A stretch of DNA of 64,000 nucleotides from Flammeovirgaceae bacterium (GTDB lineage: Bacteria > Bacteroidota > Bacteroidia > Cytophagales > Cyclobacteriaceae), in NCBI GenBank assembly GCA_027487845.1, contig JAIYCV010000026.1, positions 62,001 through 126,000 on the forward strand, given 5' to 3'. Positions 1 through 7,929 of this stretch are shown here, in pieces. The notes below the pieces were generated by a model, which was not told where the DNA came from, made no database searches, and saw only the letters and a list, made by a program, of their open reading frames with translations. Both the position numbers and the translations under genes were made by a program. Positions within the stretch are counted from its first letter, which is position 1. Each line of letters opens with the position of its first letter.

Positions 1-689
1 TGAGTTGCAAAAATTTGAAAGATGCACAAAAGAACGTGTTCTGGCTAAGTACCACGCTAGTGATAGTAAATCTGCTTTTTTTAACCCTAGGTGCGTTACT
101 TTTCATTTACAGCGAAAAGAATGGGTTGCCTATTCCAAATTCTACCGATGAGCTCTTTCCCCGGCTTGCCTTAAACGAGTTTGGTCTGATAGCCGGAATT
201 TTCTTTTTGCTCGGCATTATTGCTTCTTCCTACGCCAGTGCCGATTCTGCGTTGGCAGCTCTGACCACGTCTTTCTGCATTGATTTTTTGAACTTTAAAA
301 ATAAAGACGAGAAAACAAAAACAAACCAGAAGAACGCTGTTCATGTTGGCTTTTCGGTTCTTTTCTTGGTCATTATAGTAATTGTTAAAGAGTTAAATCA
401 ACAATCATTGATTTTAACAGTGCTAACAGTAGCGAGCTATACCTACGGCCCCTTACTTGGACTGTTTTCATTTGGAATGTTTACCAACTACAAAGTGAGG
501 GACAAGCTCGTGCCATTCGTTTGTGTGCTGTCGCCCATACTATCTTACTGGATAAGTTCTACCTCAGAAAAGTGGCTGGGTGGTTATCAATTTGGCTTGG
601 AGATATTGATTGTGAATGGCATGATTACGTTCGCAGGATTATTTCTGATATCGTTCAAGAAAACAAAACAAGCGGCAAGCTCAAAATAG
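1..689 (+). CDS. Sodium:solute symporter family protein, C-terminal part (5' end outside window)
   Basis: The frame is open to the left edge (in frame from base 3), so this is the last ~229 residues of a longer gene; the first in-window start-like codon (TTG at 15) is not the true start. About six hydrophobic segments are visible. The stretch SYASADSALAALTTSFCIDF is typical of a transmembrane helix of the SSS (Na+/solute symporter) family in Bacteroidota. Known for the family: cytoplasmic-membrane, sodium-driven uptake of sugars, amino acids or similar solutes. The substrate cannot be told from this fragment. The 3' end overlaps the convergent alkyltransferase-like gene by 9 bp. Confidence 0.85.
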   Translation, partial: SCKNLKDAQKNVFWLSTTLVIVNLLFLTLGALLFIYSEKNGLPIPNSTDELFPRLALNEFGLIAGIFFLLGIIASSYASADSALAALTTSFCIDFLNFKNKDEKTKTNQKNAVHVGFSVLFLVIIVIVKELNQQSLILTVLTVASYTYGPLLGLFSFGMFTNYKVRDKLVPFVCVLSPILSYWISSTSEKWLGGYQFGLEILIVNGMITFAGLFLISFKKTKQAASSK

Positions 690-1022
690 TTCAATTGAAG
701 GATCCCAAAACAATTTCTTAAATTCCACTACCTGATCATTCTCCACTTTTACGCCTTCTTTTTCTAATCTGTCTTGCATAGCTGTTGGCGTTTCAAAATG
801 GTGTTTGCCCGTTAATAAGCCGTTTCTATTAAGTACTCGGTGCGCTGGCACTTTTGTGTGGGTGTGCGCGGCATTCATAGCCCACCCTACCATGCGGGCA
901 CTCATCTTGGTGCCTAGGTACTTTGCAATCGTGCCGTAACTAGTTACCCTGCCTTTAGGGATCAACTTTACGACTTCAAAAACATCATCAAAAAAAGAAT
1001 ATGACTTTTCATTCTTTTTCAT
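681..1022 (-). CDS. Alkyltransferase-like protein (MGMT family without the acceptor cysteine)
   Basis: A protein of 113 aa covering only the C-terminal DNA-binding domain of O6-alkylguanine-DNA alkyltransferases. The opening (IPKGRVTSYGTIAKYLG) and the segment SARMVGWAMNAA match the winged helix and arginine finger of the family. The active-site motif PCHR is replaced by PAHR, so the alkyl-accepting cysteine is absent. Known for alkyltransferase-like (ATL) proteins: they bind O6-alkylguanine without repairing it and pass the lesion to nucleotide excision repair. Inference: cytoplasmic lesion sensor. It is convergent with the symporter (9-bp overlap); ~100 bp separate it from the divergent secreted-protein gene. 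Confidence 0.85.
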   Translation of the reverse strand: MKKNEKSYSFFDDVFEVVKLIPKGRVTSYGTIAKYLGTKMSARMVGWAMNAAHTHTKVPAHRVLNRNGLLTGKHHFETPTAMQDRLEKEGVKVENDQVVEFKKLFWDPSIELF

Positions 1023-1096
1023 TCGTTTGTTTTGCCATTTATTTATTCTAATGCTACAAAAATTACAGGAAAACTGAATTCAAAAATAGGATTAGC

Positions 1097-1104
1097 TAAC
1101 TTTG
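1097..1104 (+). promoter_or_regulatory. Candidate -7 promoter element
   Basis: TAACTTTG matches the Bacteroidota -7 consensus TAnnTTTG and lies 23 bp before the ATG at 1128. The -33 TTTG is not clear, so this is only a candidate for the Ig-fold protein gene. Confidence 0.4.
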
Positions 1105-1127
1105 TTGCACTTAATTAATCTTCTTCA

Positions 1128-2654
1128 ATGAAATTTTTTTTTTCACTGCCCTTCTTTCTTTTTGTTATAAATCTAGGCGTAAGCCAACACTTAGTATTTC
1201 CTGAAAATAAAGATAGGATTTCCGTATCAGAAGGAGAAACGCAGGTTTTTAAAATTGTTTCTAACGATGGGTCTATTCCCACTGGGTTTTCTTTAGAGGG
1301 CGCGGAGGGCCTTGGCATTAAGCTAGATAGCCTCGGAAATTTTTCGTGGAACCCGCCCTACGATTTGGTGACGCGTTTGGAGACTCCCAGAGAAATTAAT
1401 GTGATTTTTCAAGCAGACTGGGCAAATGGTCATAAGGTTCGGCAACCGATCACGTTTATTGTTGCTCACAAAAATCGTCCGCCAAGCGCAGATGATTTGC
1501 CCGTTTTTTATGTTCGGCAATCGACCGTGAACAATTATCAAATTTCTCAAGACTATATTTCCGATCCAGACGGAGATCCTTTGGTATTCAAATCCATTCC
1601 ATCACAAATGCCCGAGGGTGCCATCATTTCTTCGTTGGGGCAAATTAGTTGGAATCCTTCTCGTTCTCAATTCAACCAATTAAAGAATAATCCGATCACC
1701 ATCGAGTTCATTGTTCAGGATCAGCCAGAGAAGGCGGAAACAAAAGGGAAAATAAAAATAGCACAAACACAATTGGATCTGCCTCCTGAGATACTATCGG
1801 TGCCTGGCGACAGTTCTTTTACCATTAAAGAGGACCAATTGATTAATCTGAAATTATATTTTTCTGACCCTAATGGAGATGAGAACATATCAGCAGTTGG
1901 TTTTATCTCCTCCGACTCGCGAGTTCCAAAAACAAGCTTAAAAGAAAACACCCTGGTGCAAGCAGAATTCACATGGACGCCAGGGTATGCATTTGTGGAC
2001 GAAGCAGCCAAGTTCAAAAGCATCGAAATCCTGTTTTTCGTACTCGATAAATCAAACAATCGGGTTCAGAAAAAAATAATTATCACTGTGTTGGATGCCG
2101 AAAATCTAGATGAAAAAGACAAAATGCTGTTCGAGAAATATAAGAACTCGCTTGTCCAAACAAAAGAGCTGATTGACAAACTGGCAGTAAATCATGACTT
2201 GTTGAACAAAGCCTACAAAAAAGCAAAAAAAGGAAAACGCAACCGCTCTATTTTAAATGCTGGTTTGGGAGCTACTACCGGATTGTCGCCAGTTGTATTA
2301 GAAACAAACGAATCGAAAGTTGTTTCAGCACTGGGTGGAACGGCCACATTAACCCTAGGAACACTGGAGGCTACCGAAGTGCTGGGTAAATCAAAATCTG
2401 ACATTTTAGATAAACAAAAAATCAATATCGAAATAAGCAATATGGCACAACTTGAAGGCGATAACTTTGCCCGAAAGTATGCGCTCAAATCAGCCAGAAG
2501 GAATAAAGAATTTGACTTGGATCGCGATAAGCTACTGCCCATTATCAACCATCAGAAGCTGGTATTGCTGGAGTTGGATGCCAGTAGAATAACGAACAAA
2601 AAGCCTTCCACTAAAGAGTTAAAAAAGACCTTTACTGATTTTAGCGAAGAGTGA
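1128..2654 (+). CDS. Secreted protein with three Ig/cadherin-like domains and a coiled-coil C-terminal part
   Basis: 508 aa, family not recognised by name. Residues 1-19 form a signal peptide (FFFSLPFFLFVINLGVSQ). Three beta-rich domains of ~100 aa follow (about 20-115, 120-215, 220-325). Each contains a W-x-P motif (SWNPP, SWNPS, TWTPG), and the second and third carry SDP(D/N)GD-type calcium/cadherin-like motifs. From ~330 the protein becomes charged and helical, with a lysine-rich stretch (KAYKKAKKGKRNR), then a Gly/Thr/Leu-rich stretch (~370-410), then another charged helical region. Inference: an exported structural or adhesion-related protein. It stands alone and is followed by tRNA-Ser. 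No catalytic motif was seen. Confidence 0.75.
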   Translation: MKFFFSLPFFLFVINLGVSQHLVFPENKDRISVSEGETQVFKIVSNDGSIPTGFSLEGAEGLGIKLDSLGNFSWNPPYDLVTRLETPREINVIFQADWANGHKVRQPITFIVAHKNRPPSADDLPVFYVRQSTVNNYQISQDYISDPDGDPLVFKSIPSQMPEGAIISSLGQISWNPSRSQFNQLKNNPITIEFIVQDQPEKAETKGKIKIAQTQLDLPPEILSVPGDSSFTIKEDQLINLKLYFSDPNGDENISAVGFISSDSRVPKTSLKENTLVQAEFTWTPGYAFVDEAAKFKSIEILFFVLDKSNNRVQKKIIITVLDAENLDEKDKMLFEKYKNSLVQTKELIDKLAVNHDLLNKAYKKAKKGKRNRSILNAGLGATTGLSPVVLETNESKVVSALGGTATLTLGTLEATEVLGKSKSDILDKQKINIEISNMAQLEGDNFARKYALKSARRNKEFDLDRDKLLPIINHQKLVLLELDASRITNKKPSTKELKKTFTDFSEE

Positions 2655-2679
2655 TCTGATAAAATTTAGCAAGCTTGCA

Positions 2680-2710
2680 TTTGTACGGAATGATTTAAGG
2701 ATTAGTTTTG
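2680..2710 (+). promoter_or_regulatory. Promoter of tRNA-Ser
   Basis: TTTG at 2680-2683, a 19-bp spacer and TAGTTTTG at 2703-2710 match the primary sigma factor consensus of Bacteroidota (-33 TTTG, -7 TAnnTTTG). The predicted start near 2716 lies about 18 nt before the mature tRNA. Confidence 0.75.
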
Positions 2711-2734
2711 CACTCCGAAACGACCAAAATACAC

Positions 2735-2819
2735 AGAGGAGTGGCAGAGCGGTCGAACGCGGCGGTCTTGAAAACCGTTGTACCGTAAGGTACCGGGGGT
2801 TCGAATCCCTCCTCCTCTG
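2735..2819 (+). tRNA. tRNA-Ser (anticodon UGA)
   Basis: An 85-nt class II tRNA. The acceptor stem AGAGGAG (2735-2741) pairs fully with CTCCTCT (2812-2818). The anticodon loop CTTGAAA (2767-2773) carries TGA. A long variable arm is present, and the T loop is TTCGAAT (2800-2806). The discriminator is G at 2819, and CCA is not encoded. Reads UCA and probably UCG codons. Confidence 0.97.
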
Positions 2820-2840
2820 CTGATCCCAGATCAAAAAATT

Positions 2841-2874
2841 AAAAGCCCCAATTCCTGATGAATTAGGGCTTTTT
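2841..2874 (+). terminator. Rho-independent terminator after tRNA-Ser
   Basis: The hairpin AAAAGCCC-c-AATTC / GAATT-a-GGGCTTTT has a 5-nt loop and one C/A mismatch and ends in a T run, starting 22 nt after the tRNA. Confidence 0.85.
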
Positions 2875-3092
2875 GGCTTTTCAGGCCTGTTGGTGTCAAG
2901 TAATTTAACATTTTTCTTTGGCTAATTCCTAGGTAAACCACTCGTTCAAACAGTAAAAAAAATAAGACCAAAGCAGCTTTCGCGCGAAAACTATTTTAAT
3001 ATTTATACATAACGGTGGGTGGCTGACGAGCCCCCAGCTGCCGTATAACTCTTTTCAGAAATTATATAACTCCGTTTTCCTTTCATCATAGT
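2875..3092. other. Intergenic region without a recognised gene
   Basis: This stretch between the tRNA terminator and the HMA/MauE promoter has no convincing reading frame. A G/C-rich self-complementary patch occurs around 3010-3045 in otherwise AT-rich DNA. No known RNA family was recognised. Confidence 0.4.
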
Positions 3093-3100
3093 TACATTTG
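3093..3100 (+). promoter_or_regulatory. Candidate -7 promoter element
   Basis: TACATTTG matches TAnnTTTG and lies 33 bp before the ATG at 3133. No clear -33 element was found. Confidence 0.4.
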
Positions 3101-3132
3101 TGTTGTTAAATTGGCCATTTAAATTCTCAAAC

Positions 3133-3852
3133 ATGACACACTCATATACTGTCGAAGGGATAACATGCCAGGGCTGCGTAGCCAAAGTAAAAAGTAAGTT
3201 ACTAATGCACCCCGATATCACTTCAGCAGAGGTGCAGCTTGAGGGTCAGAAAGCTATTGTCACTATGCAAAGACATTTGACTGTGCGGGCGCTTCAAGAG
3301 GCAATAGGTGTGGACACCAAATATACAATCCGCGCGAACCCATCCGATCAAAGTCATCCAACCATGAAGGTGGAGGAAACTAAATCTTGGTTTGCCACTT
3401 ACAGACCGTTACTACTGATTGCAGCTTTCATTGCAGGGGTTTCAATACTTACATCCGATGGAAGCCTCCATATTGGCATGAATACGTTCATGGCTGGTTT
3501 CTTTTTAGTTTTTTCGTTTTTCAAATTATTGAACTTAAAAGGCTTTGCAGAAAGCTATGCCATGTATGATGTATTGGCGGTTAGGGTTCCAGCTTATGGG
3601 TATGTCTATCCTTTTATTGAGTTAGCCCTAGGCCTTGCCTTTCTTACTGGTTTTAATCCAATGGCAACCAATTGGGCAACCATAGGTGTAATGGGCTTCA
3701 GCAGCATAGGTGTAATCCAAAGCGTAGTAAGTAAGAAAAAGATTCAATGTGCTTGCTTAGGGGCAGTTTTCAATCTTCCGATGAGTACCGTTACCATTAT
3801 TGAAGACTTGCTAATGGTGGCCATGGCCGTTTTTACGCTTTTTCTACATTAG
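3133..3852 (+). CDS. Heavy-metal-associated domain fused to MauE/DoxX-like membrane protein
   Basis: The start is taken at ATG 3133, because the upstream TTG at 3100 only adds 11 poorly fitting residues. Residues 1-65 are an HMA ferredoxin-like domain with the metal-binding motif GITCQGC (CxxC). After a linker come four hydrophobic segments that look like the MauE/DoxX family, ending with CxC (IQCACLG) before the last helix. Known: HMA domains bind Cu(I) or similar soft metals; MauE-like proteins are membrane proteins linked to thiol redox or disulfide chemistry. Inference: a cytoplasmic-membrane protein handling a thiol-bound metal or redox equivalents. Fusions of this kind occur in Bacteroidota; the exact function is unknown. 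Confidence 0.8.
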   Translation: MTHSYTVEGITCQGCVAKVKSKLLMHPDITSAEVQLEGQKAIVTMQRHLTVRALQEAIGVDTKYTIRANPSDQSHPTMKVEETKSWFATYRPLLLIAAFIAGVSILTSDGSLHIGMNTFMAGFFLVFSFFKLLNLKGFAESYAMYDVLAVRVPAYGYVYPFIELALGLAFLTGFNPMATNWATIGVMGFSSIGVIQSVVSKKKIQCACLGAVFNLPMSTVTIIEDLLMVAMAVFTLFLH

Positions 3853-3889
3853 GTTCATTCTTTATTTTCACAACCAAAAAATCACCCTC

Positions 3890-4510
3890 ATGATGATAGT
3901 CGTTGGTAAGCAACCACTACTTGTGTTATTGATTTCAATTCTTCTCTTTTCTTGCGGCCAAAAAAACGGAACAAAGACGGACTTGGCGCAATCCACAACT
4001 GAAAAGAAAGCTGTTGAGTCCATCGTAATCGAGCCTCAAACAGACCTCGACACTCTCAAGGGGAGTTTAAAGGCCTTAGCTACTGGTAAAATGGGAAATA
4101 CTTTAGTAACTATAAATTATTATTCTCCAGCGGTGCGAGGCCGTGTAATTTGGGGTGGGCTAGTTCCGTTTGATCAAGTTTGGGTGACGGGAGCCCATAG
4201 AGCAACATCCATAGCGTTTGACAGTGCTGTAAAAATAGGCGGCAAAGAAATACCCGCGGGCAAGTATGCGTTTTTCACAATTCCATCTAAGGCCGACTGG
4301 ACAATCATAATAAATAAAAATTGGAATCAGCATCTGGCCGATAATTACGATAGTAAAGACGATGTTGTTCGGCTAAAAGTAAAGCCTGAAATAGAGGAAG
4401 TGCATCAAGAAAGGCTTCGATATGTTATCGAGTCGGAAGGGACAACCACAGGAGAGATAGCAATCTATTGGGAGAAATTAGAGGTATCGTTGCCGATTTC
4501 GATACAATGA
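3890..4510 (+). CDS. DUF2911 lipoprotein
   Basis: 206 aa. The N terminus is a lipoprotein signal (LLVLLISILLFSCGQ, lipobox cysteine near residue 24; the gene opens with two ATGs and either may be used). The body matches DUF2911, with the recognisable phrases YYSPAVRGRVIWGGLVPFDQ, GAHRATSIAF and IPAGKYAFFTIP. Function is unknown; family members are exported Bacteroidota proteins. The gene follows the HMA/MauE gene by 37 bp on the same strand, so co-transcription is likely. It is convergent with the alpha-hydroxy-acid dehydrogenase gene, with ~110 bp between them. Confidence 0.85.
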   Translation: MMIVVGKQPLLVLLISILLFSCGQKNGTKTDLAQSTTEKKAVESIVIEPQTDLDTLKGSLKALATGKMGNTLVTINYYSPAVRGRVIWGGLVPFDQVWVTGAHRATSIAFDSAVKIGGKEIPAGKYAFFTIPSKADWTIIINKNWNQHLADNYDSKDDVVRLKVKPEIEEVHQERLRYVIESEGTTTGEIAIYWEKLEVSLPISIQ

Positions 4511-4620
4511 GATTTTGTTTTTACGAATTCGCGTAGAGTTACCGCTGGCTGCATTGGCCGGACGATTTAAACAATAGGAAAGAGTTTCCTGCGACTCGAT
4601 TGCCCTTTGAAAAAACGAGT

Positions 4621-5778
4621 TTACAGATTTCTTGTAATAACGTGTTGAGGAAAGTCGGTTACGTTTTTGCAACAGATTTGATTCATGACTTGAAGCAATT
4701 GCGTTTTTAGGATTGAAATAGTATGATCGCCCCCTTGGTTGCCAAGTGCGGCCACGCCATACATAAATGATCTTCCCATAAAAGAAAAATCGGCACCACT
4801 GGCCAATGCTCTCGCCACGTCTGGGCCTGATCGAAGGCCACTATCCATCATAATTTTTATTTTTCCTTTATAATTCTCGACAATTGGGTGAAGAGATTTC
4901 ACCGAAGATTGACCTGTGTCTAATTGTCTCCCACCATGATTAGATACTATTATTCCATCTAGCCCCAATTTAATCGCGAGCTCCGTATCTTCTTCCGTGG
5001 CAACGCCCTTCAATACCAGCTTGCCTTTCCAAAGATCCCTGATAGCTGAAACTTTTTCCTGGTTTAATCTCCCCGAAAATGTTTTGTTCATGTACATTCC
5101 GAGTTGTTTCATATTCAAACTCTTTGGCATATAGGGCTTCATGGTAGCAAATTCTGGTTGGCCGTGGAGTAGTGTTTTAATTGCCCACTCAGGCTTTCCC
5201 ATAATTTGAAATATATTTCGCAATGTCATTCTGGGAGGCATGGCCAACCCGTTACGAATGTCGCGTGGCCTGTAGCCGAAAGTTGGTACATCGCAAAGAA
5301 TAACCAATACCGGGCATCCCGCTGCTTCAGCTCTTTTAATGATACTGTTTCGAATTTGATCTTCAGCTGGATGATATAGTTGAAACCAAGCCCTGCCCTC
5401 AGTAAGCTCGCTGATTCTTTCGATACTAGCAGTAGATACCGTGCTCAGCACAAACGGAATGTTATGTTGAAAGGCAGCTTTTGCTAAAATCTCAGGCGCA
5501 TTTGGCCACATTAGCCCCTGCAACCCCACAGGCGCTATTCCGAATGGCGCATCATATACATGACCAAACAACTCCGTCTTCATTTCAGAAGATGTATGCG
5601 CATTTAAATAGTAGGGTTTCAGTTCAACCGCTCTTAACTCGGCTGTATTTTTATTCAAGTTGACGTCTTCATTACAACCACCATCAAGGTATTCAAACGC
5701 AAAGCGAGGAATTTTGCGTCTCGCCTCTGCACGTAGATCGTCAATGGAAGGGAAATTAGTATTGTATTGTGTGGCCAT
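4621..5778 (-). CDS. lldD: FMN-dependent alpha-hydroxy-acid dehydrogenase (L-lactate dehydrogenase-like)
   Basis: 385 aa, the usual length of the FMN-dependent alpha-hydroxy-acid oxidase/dehydrogenase family. Visible family marks are RKIPRFAFEYLDGGCNED at the N terminus, the catalytic-His/substrate-Arg segment SNHGGRQLDTGQSS, and the FMN phosphate region DSGLRSGPDVARALASGADF followed by FMGRSFMYG. Known reaction: oxidation of an L-2-hydroxy acid such as L-lactate to the 2-oxo acid, passing electrons to quinone or oxygen. Substrate specificity is inferred from the family only. No lactate permease or regulator lies nearby. An odd palindrome sits 50 bp upstream of its start. Confidence 0.85.
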   Translation of the reverse strand: MATQYNTNFPSIDDLRAEARRKIPRFAFEYLDGGCNEDVNLNKNTAELRAVELKPYYLNAHTSSEMKTELFGHVYDAPFGIAPVGLQGLMWPNAPEILAKAAFQHNIPFVLSTVSTASIERISELTEGRAWFQLYHPAEDQIRNSIIKRAEAAGCPVLVILCDVPTFGYRPRDIRNGLAMPPRMTLRNIFQIMGKPEWAIKTLLHGQPEFATMKPYMPKSLNMKQLGMYMNKTFSGRLNQEKVSAIRDLWKGKLVLKGVATEEDTELAIKLGLDGIIVSNHGGRQLDTGQSSVKSLHPIVENYKGKIKIMMDSGLRSGPDVARALASGADFSFMGRSFMYGVAALGNQGGDHTISILKTQLLQVMNQICCKNVTDFPQHVITRNL

Positions 5779-5827
5779 TCATTCAAATATAAATTATCCA
5801 TTCATATTCACAATCAAACCAGAGAGA

Positions 5828-5842
5828 GCAATTTCAAATTGC
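5828..5842. promoter_or_regulatory. Palindrome upstream of the hydroxy-acid dehydrogenase gene
   Basis: GCAATTT-C-AAATTGC is a perfect inverted repeat with 7-bp arms and a 1-bp centre, 50 bp upstream of the leftward start codon. Possible operator; the regulator is unknown. Confidence 0.35.
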
Positions 5843-6002
5843 GGACTCAAGTCTCACAGTATTTTGAGTTGGTACGTTGTGATGACGCCTCATAATCGCC
5901 TTTGGTGAGGGGAACGAAAATAGTGCGACCGCTGCACTTTTAAGACACCAGACCCCAGATGGCAGCATTTTATAGACCTATGCCATTACTTCAAATTATT
6001 CA

Positions 6003-6022
6003 ATCAAATATTATAATTTGAT
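6003..6022. promoter_or_regulatory. Inverted repeat upstream of the GH144-like gene
   Basis: ATCAAAT (6003-6009), 6 bp, ATTTGAT (6016-6022): perfect 7-bp arms. A second, shorter repeat AGATC-GAAAAA-GATCT follows at 6042-6057. They lie 22-76 bp before the start codon, where an operator would be expected. Confidence 0.4.
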
Positions 6023-6078
6023 CGAAACCATTTATTTTGTTAGATCGAAAAAGATCTTCTTAATTGAATTCTAAAAAA

Positions 6079-7455
6079 ATGAAATTATTCTTAACTCTTC
6101 TTGTCATACTGTTTCTCCTTCTTTCCTGTCGTCCTGAAAACAAGAGTGAAACATTAGATCCGAAAAAAACTACCGCCTTTTTAGATTCCTTATCTCGTCA
6201 CACATTCAATTTCTTTTGGGAACAGGCTGATTCGATAACAGGAAATCAGCCAGATCGGTGGCCAACACCCAGCTTCTCGAGCATAGCAGCAACAGGCTTT
6301 GGACTTTCTTCTTATTTAGTGGGGGTTAACCGTGGATACATTACACGAGAACAAGCGGCTGAACGAGTTAAAAAAACGTTACGGTTTTTTAAGAATGCTC
6401 CAAAAGGCCCCGCAACATCTGGCGTAACTGGCAACAATGGGTTCTTTTACCACTTTATCAACATGCGTGATGGACTTCGTTTTAAAGAAGTTGAGCTTTC
6501 AACGATTGACACCGGTTTATTGATGGCGGGGATCCTTTCTTGCCAGTCTTTTTTTGACAAGGACAATGAAACGGAAAAAGAAATCAGGAATTTATCTGAC
6601 ACCTTGTTTTTGGCGGTAGATTGGAATTGGGCTATGAATGGAAAAGAAACGATGAGCATGGGCTGGCATCCTGAAAAAGGATTCTTAGATGCGAGTTGGC
6701 AAGGCTATAACGAAGCAATGCTTCTTTACATTTTCGGATTGGGCTCACCCAGCCACCCCATTCCCGATGATAGTTGGAAAGCGTGGACTAAAACCTATCA
6801 ATGGGGAACTTCATTCGGGCAAGAGCATATTAACTTTGGGCCTCTTTTTGGTCACCAATATTCGCACTTGTTTATTGATTTTAAAGGTATTCAAGATGAA
6901 TATACCTTGGGAAAGGGCATTGATTATTTCGAGAACTCACGAAGAGCAACCATCGCCAACAGATCGTATGCCATTGCAAATCCCGCGGGGTGGACAGGCT
7001 ATGAAGAAAATGTTTGGGGCCTTACCGCTTGTGACGGTCCAGACAACGACAACAAAGCAAATCCAAATATGGCCTATATGGGTTATTCTGCCCGAGGTGC
7101 CGCACAACACTATGTGCAAGATGATGGAACGATCGCTCCAACTGCAGCGGGAGGTTCAATCCCATTCGCACCCGAAATTTGCATACCCGCATTAGAAACA
7201 ATGAAAGAAAAATATGGTGCTAACATCTATGGCAACTATGGATTCAAAGATGCTGTCAACCTAACCATTACATTTAAAGACGGCACCGCAGGCTGGTTCG
7301 ATAAGGACTACTTAGGAATAGATCAAGGCCCAATTCTAATCCAACTGGAAAATCATAAGAATGGCCTCATCTGGAACCTGATGAAGAAAAACAAATACGT
7401 TATTGCAGGGTTAAAGAAAGCGGGTTTCGCTGGTGGATGGCTTGATGCAAAATAA
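6079..7455 (+). CDS. Glucoamylase-domain (PF10091) lipoprotein, GH144-like beta-1,2-glucanase
   Basis: ATG at 6079 is preferred over the TTG at 6064, because it starts directly with the lipoprotein signal MKLFLTLLVILFLLLSC. The 458-aa protein is then almost entirely one glycoside hydrolase domain: HTFNFFWEQADSITG, ATGFGLSSYLVGVNRGYIT, GFFYHFINM, LSTIDTGLLMAG, GYNEAMLLYIFGLGSP, GLTACDGP and GYSARGAAQ are features of the PF10091 family. Characterised members form GH144 (endo-beta-1,2-glucanases from Chitinophaga and Parabacteroides). Inference: an outer-membrane or periplasmic lipoprotein attacking beta-1,2-glucan or a related glucan. No susCD pair adjoins it. Confidence 0.8.
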   Translation: MKLFLTLLVILFLLLSCRPENKSETLDPKKTTAFLDSLSRHTFNFFWEQADSITGNQPDRWPTPSFSSIAATGFGLSSYLVGVNRGYITREQAAERVKKTLRFFKNAPKGPATSGVTGNNGFFYHFINMRDGLRFKEVELSTIDTGLLMAGILSCQSFFDKDNETEKEIRNLSDTLFLAVDWNWAMNGKETMSMGWHPEKGFLDASWQGYNEAMLLYIFGLGSPSHPIPDDSWKAWTKTYQWGTSFGQEHINFGPLFGHQYSHLFIDFKGIQDEYTLGKGIDYFENSRRATIANRSYAIANPAGWTGYEENVWGLTACDGPDNDNKANPNMAYMGYSARGAAQHYVQDDGTIAPTAAGGSIPFAPEICIPALETMKEKYGANIYGNYGFKDAVNLTITFKDGTAGWFDKDYLGIDQGPILIQLENHKNGLIWNLMKKNKYVIAGLKKAGFAGGWLDAK

Positions 7456-7515
7456 TTTGTTAAACCTTAAAATAACTCAGCCGTTTTTTCGATTTAACTA
7501 TCAATGGATTAATCT

Positions 7516-7926
7516 ATGAGACAATTAATATTTATCATTCTAATTACGATTTCCCTTACTGCGTTTGGCCAACCCCAACCAGATGCTATTGTTGGCGAAT
7601 GGCTCACGGCTGCTAAAGATGGCAAAGTCCAAATCTACAAATCGGGCAATAAGTTCTTCGGCAAAATCAGTTGGGGTAATCGCCCGAACGGGAAAGACAC
7701 AAACAATCCGGATCCAAAACTAAGAGATCAAAATTTGATTGGTTTAGTCATATTAAAAGACTTTTCTTTTAATGGAAAGGACAAGTGGGAGGATGGCACC
7801 ATCTATGATCCTAATAATGGAAAAACTTATTCGTGTGTAATTCGCCTAAAAGACGAAAAGACACTCGAAGTAAGGGGTTACATAGGTATCTCGTTGCTTG
7901 GCAGAACGGAAGTTTGGACAAGGTAA
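7516..7926 (+). CDS. DUF2147 exported protein
   Basis: 136 aa with a signal peptide (MRQLIFIILITISLTAFGQ) and a DUF2147 body (IVGEWLTAAKDGKVQIYKSG ... DGTIYDPNNGKTYSC ... LEVRGYIGISLLGRTEVW). The family is a small lipocalin-like beta-barrel of unknown function, common in Bacteroidota and Proteobacteria. It lies 60 bp after the GH144-like gene on the same strand. Its stop is only 3 bp from the stop of the convergent S9 peptidase. Confidence 0.85.
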   Translation: MRQLIFIILITISLTAFGQPQPDAIVGEWLTAAKDGKVQIYKSGNKFFGKISWGNRPNGKDTNNPDPKLRDQNLIGLVILKDFSFNGKDKWEDGTIYDPNNGKTYSCVIRLKDEKTLEVRGYIGISLLGRTEVWTR

Positions 7927-7929
7927 TTT

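Larger units (their letters stand above)
5779..6078. other. 300-bp divergent intergenic region
   Basis: This region separates the divergent hydroxy-acid dehydrogenase and GH144-like genes. It contains the palindrome at 5828-5842, a hairpin of CCTCA/TGAGG arms near 5888-5910, and two inverted repeats at 6003-6022 and 6042-6057. No reading frame in it looks like a gene. Confidence 0.5.

Noticed and set aside
2735-2819. tRNA-Ser as an integration site of a mobile element
   Set aside because: No integrase, no repeat of the tRNA 3' end found downstream, and the neighbours look like ordinary chromosomal genes.
3003-3221. 72-codon reading frame on the minus strand over the HMA/MauE gene start
   Set aside because: It overlaps the promoter and coding sequence of a well-supported gene and has no protein features.
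4484-4505. Hairpin GTATCG/CGATAC at the end of the DUF2911 gene as a terminator
   Set aside because: Only 6 bp, inside the coding sequence, and no T run follows.
4576-4590. Hairpin AGGAAA-GAG-TTTCCT between convergent genes as a terminator
   Set aside because: Short, AT-rich and without a T tract on either strand; too weak to call.
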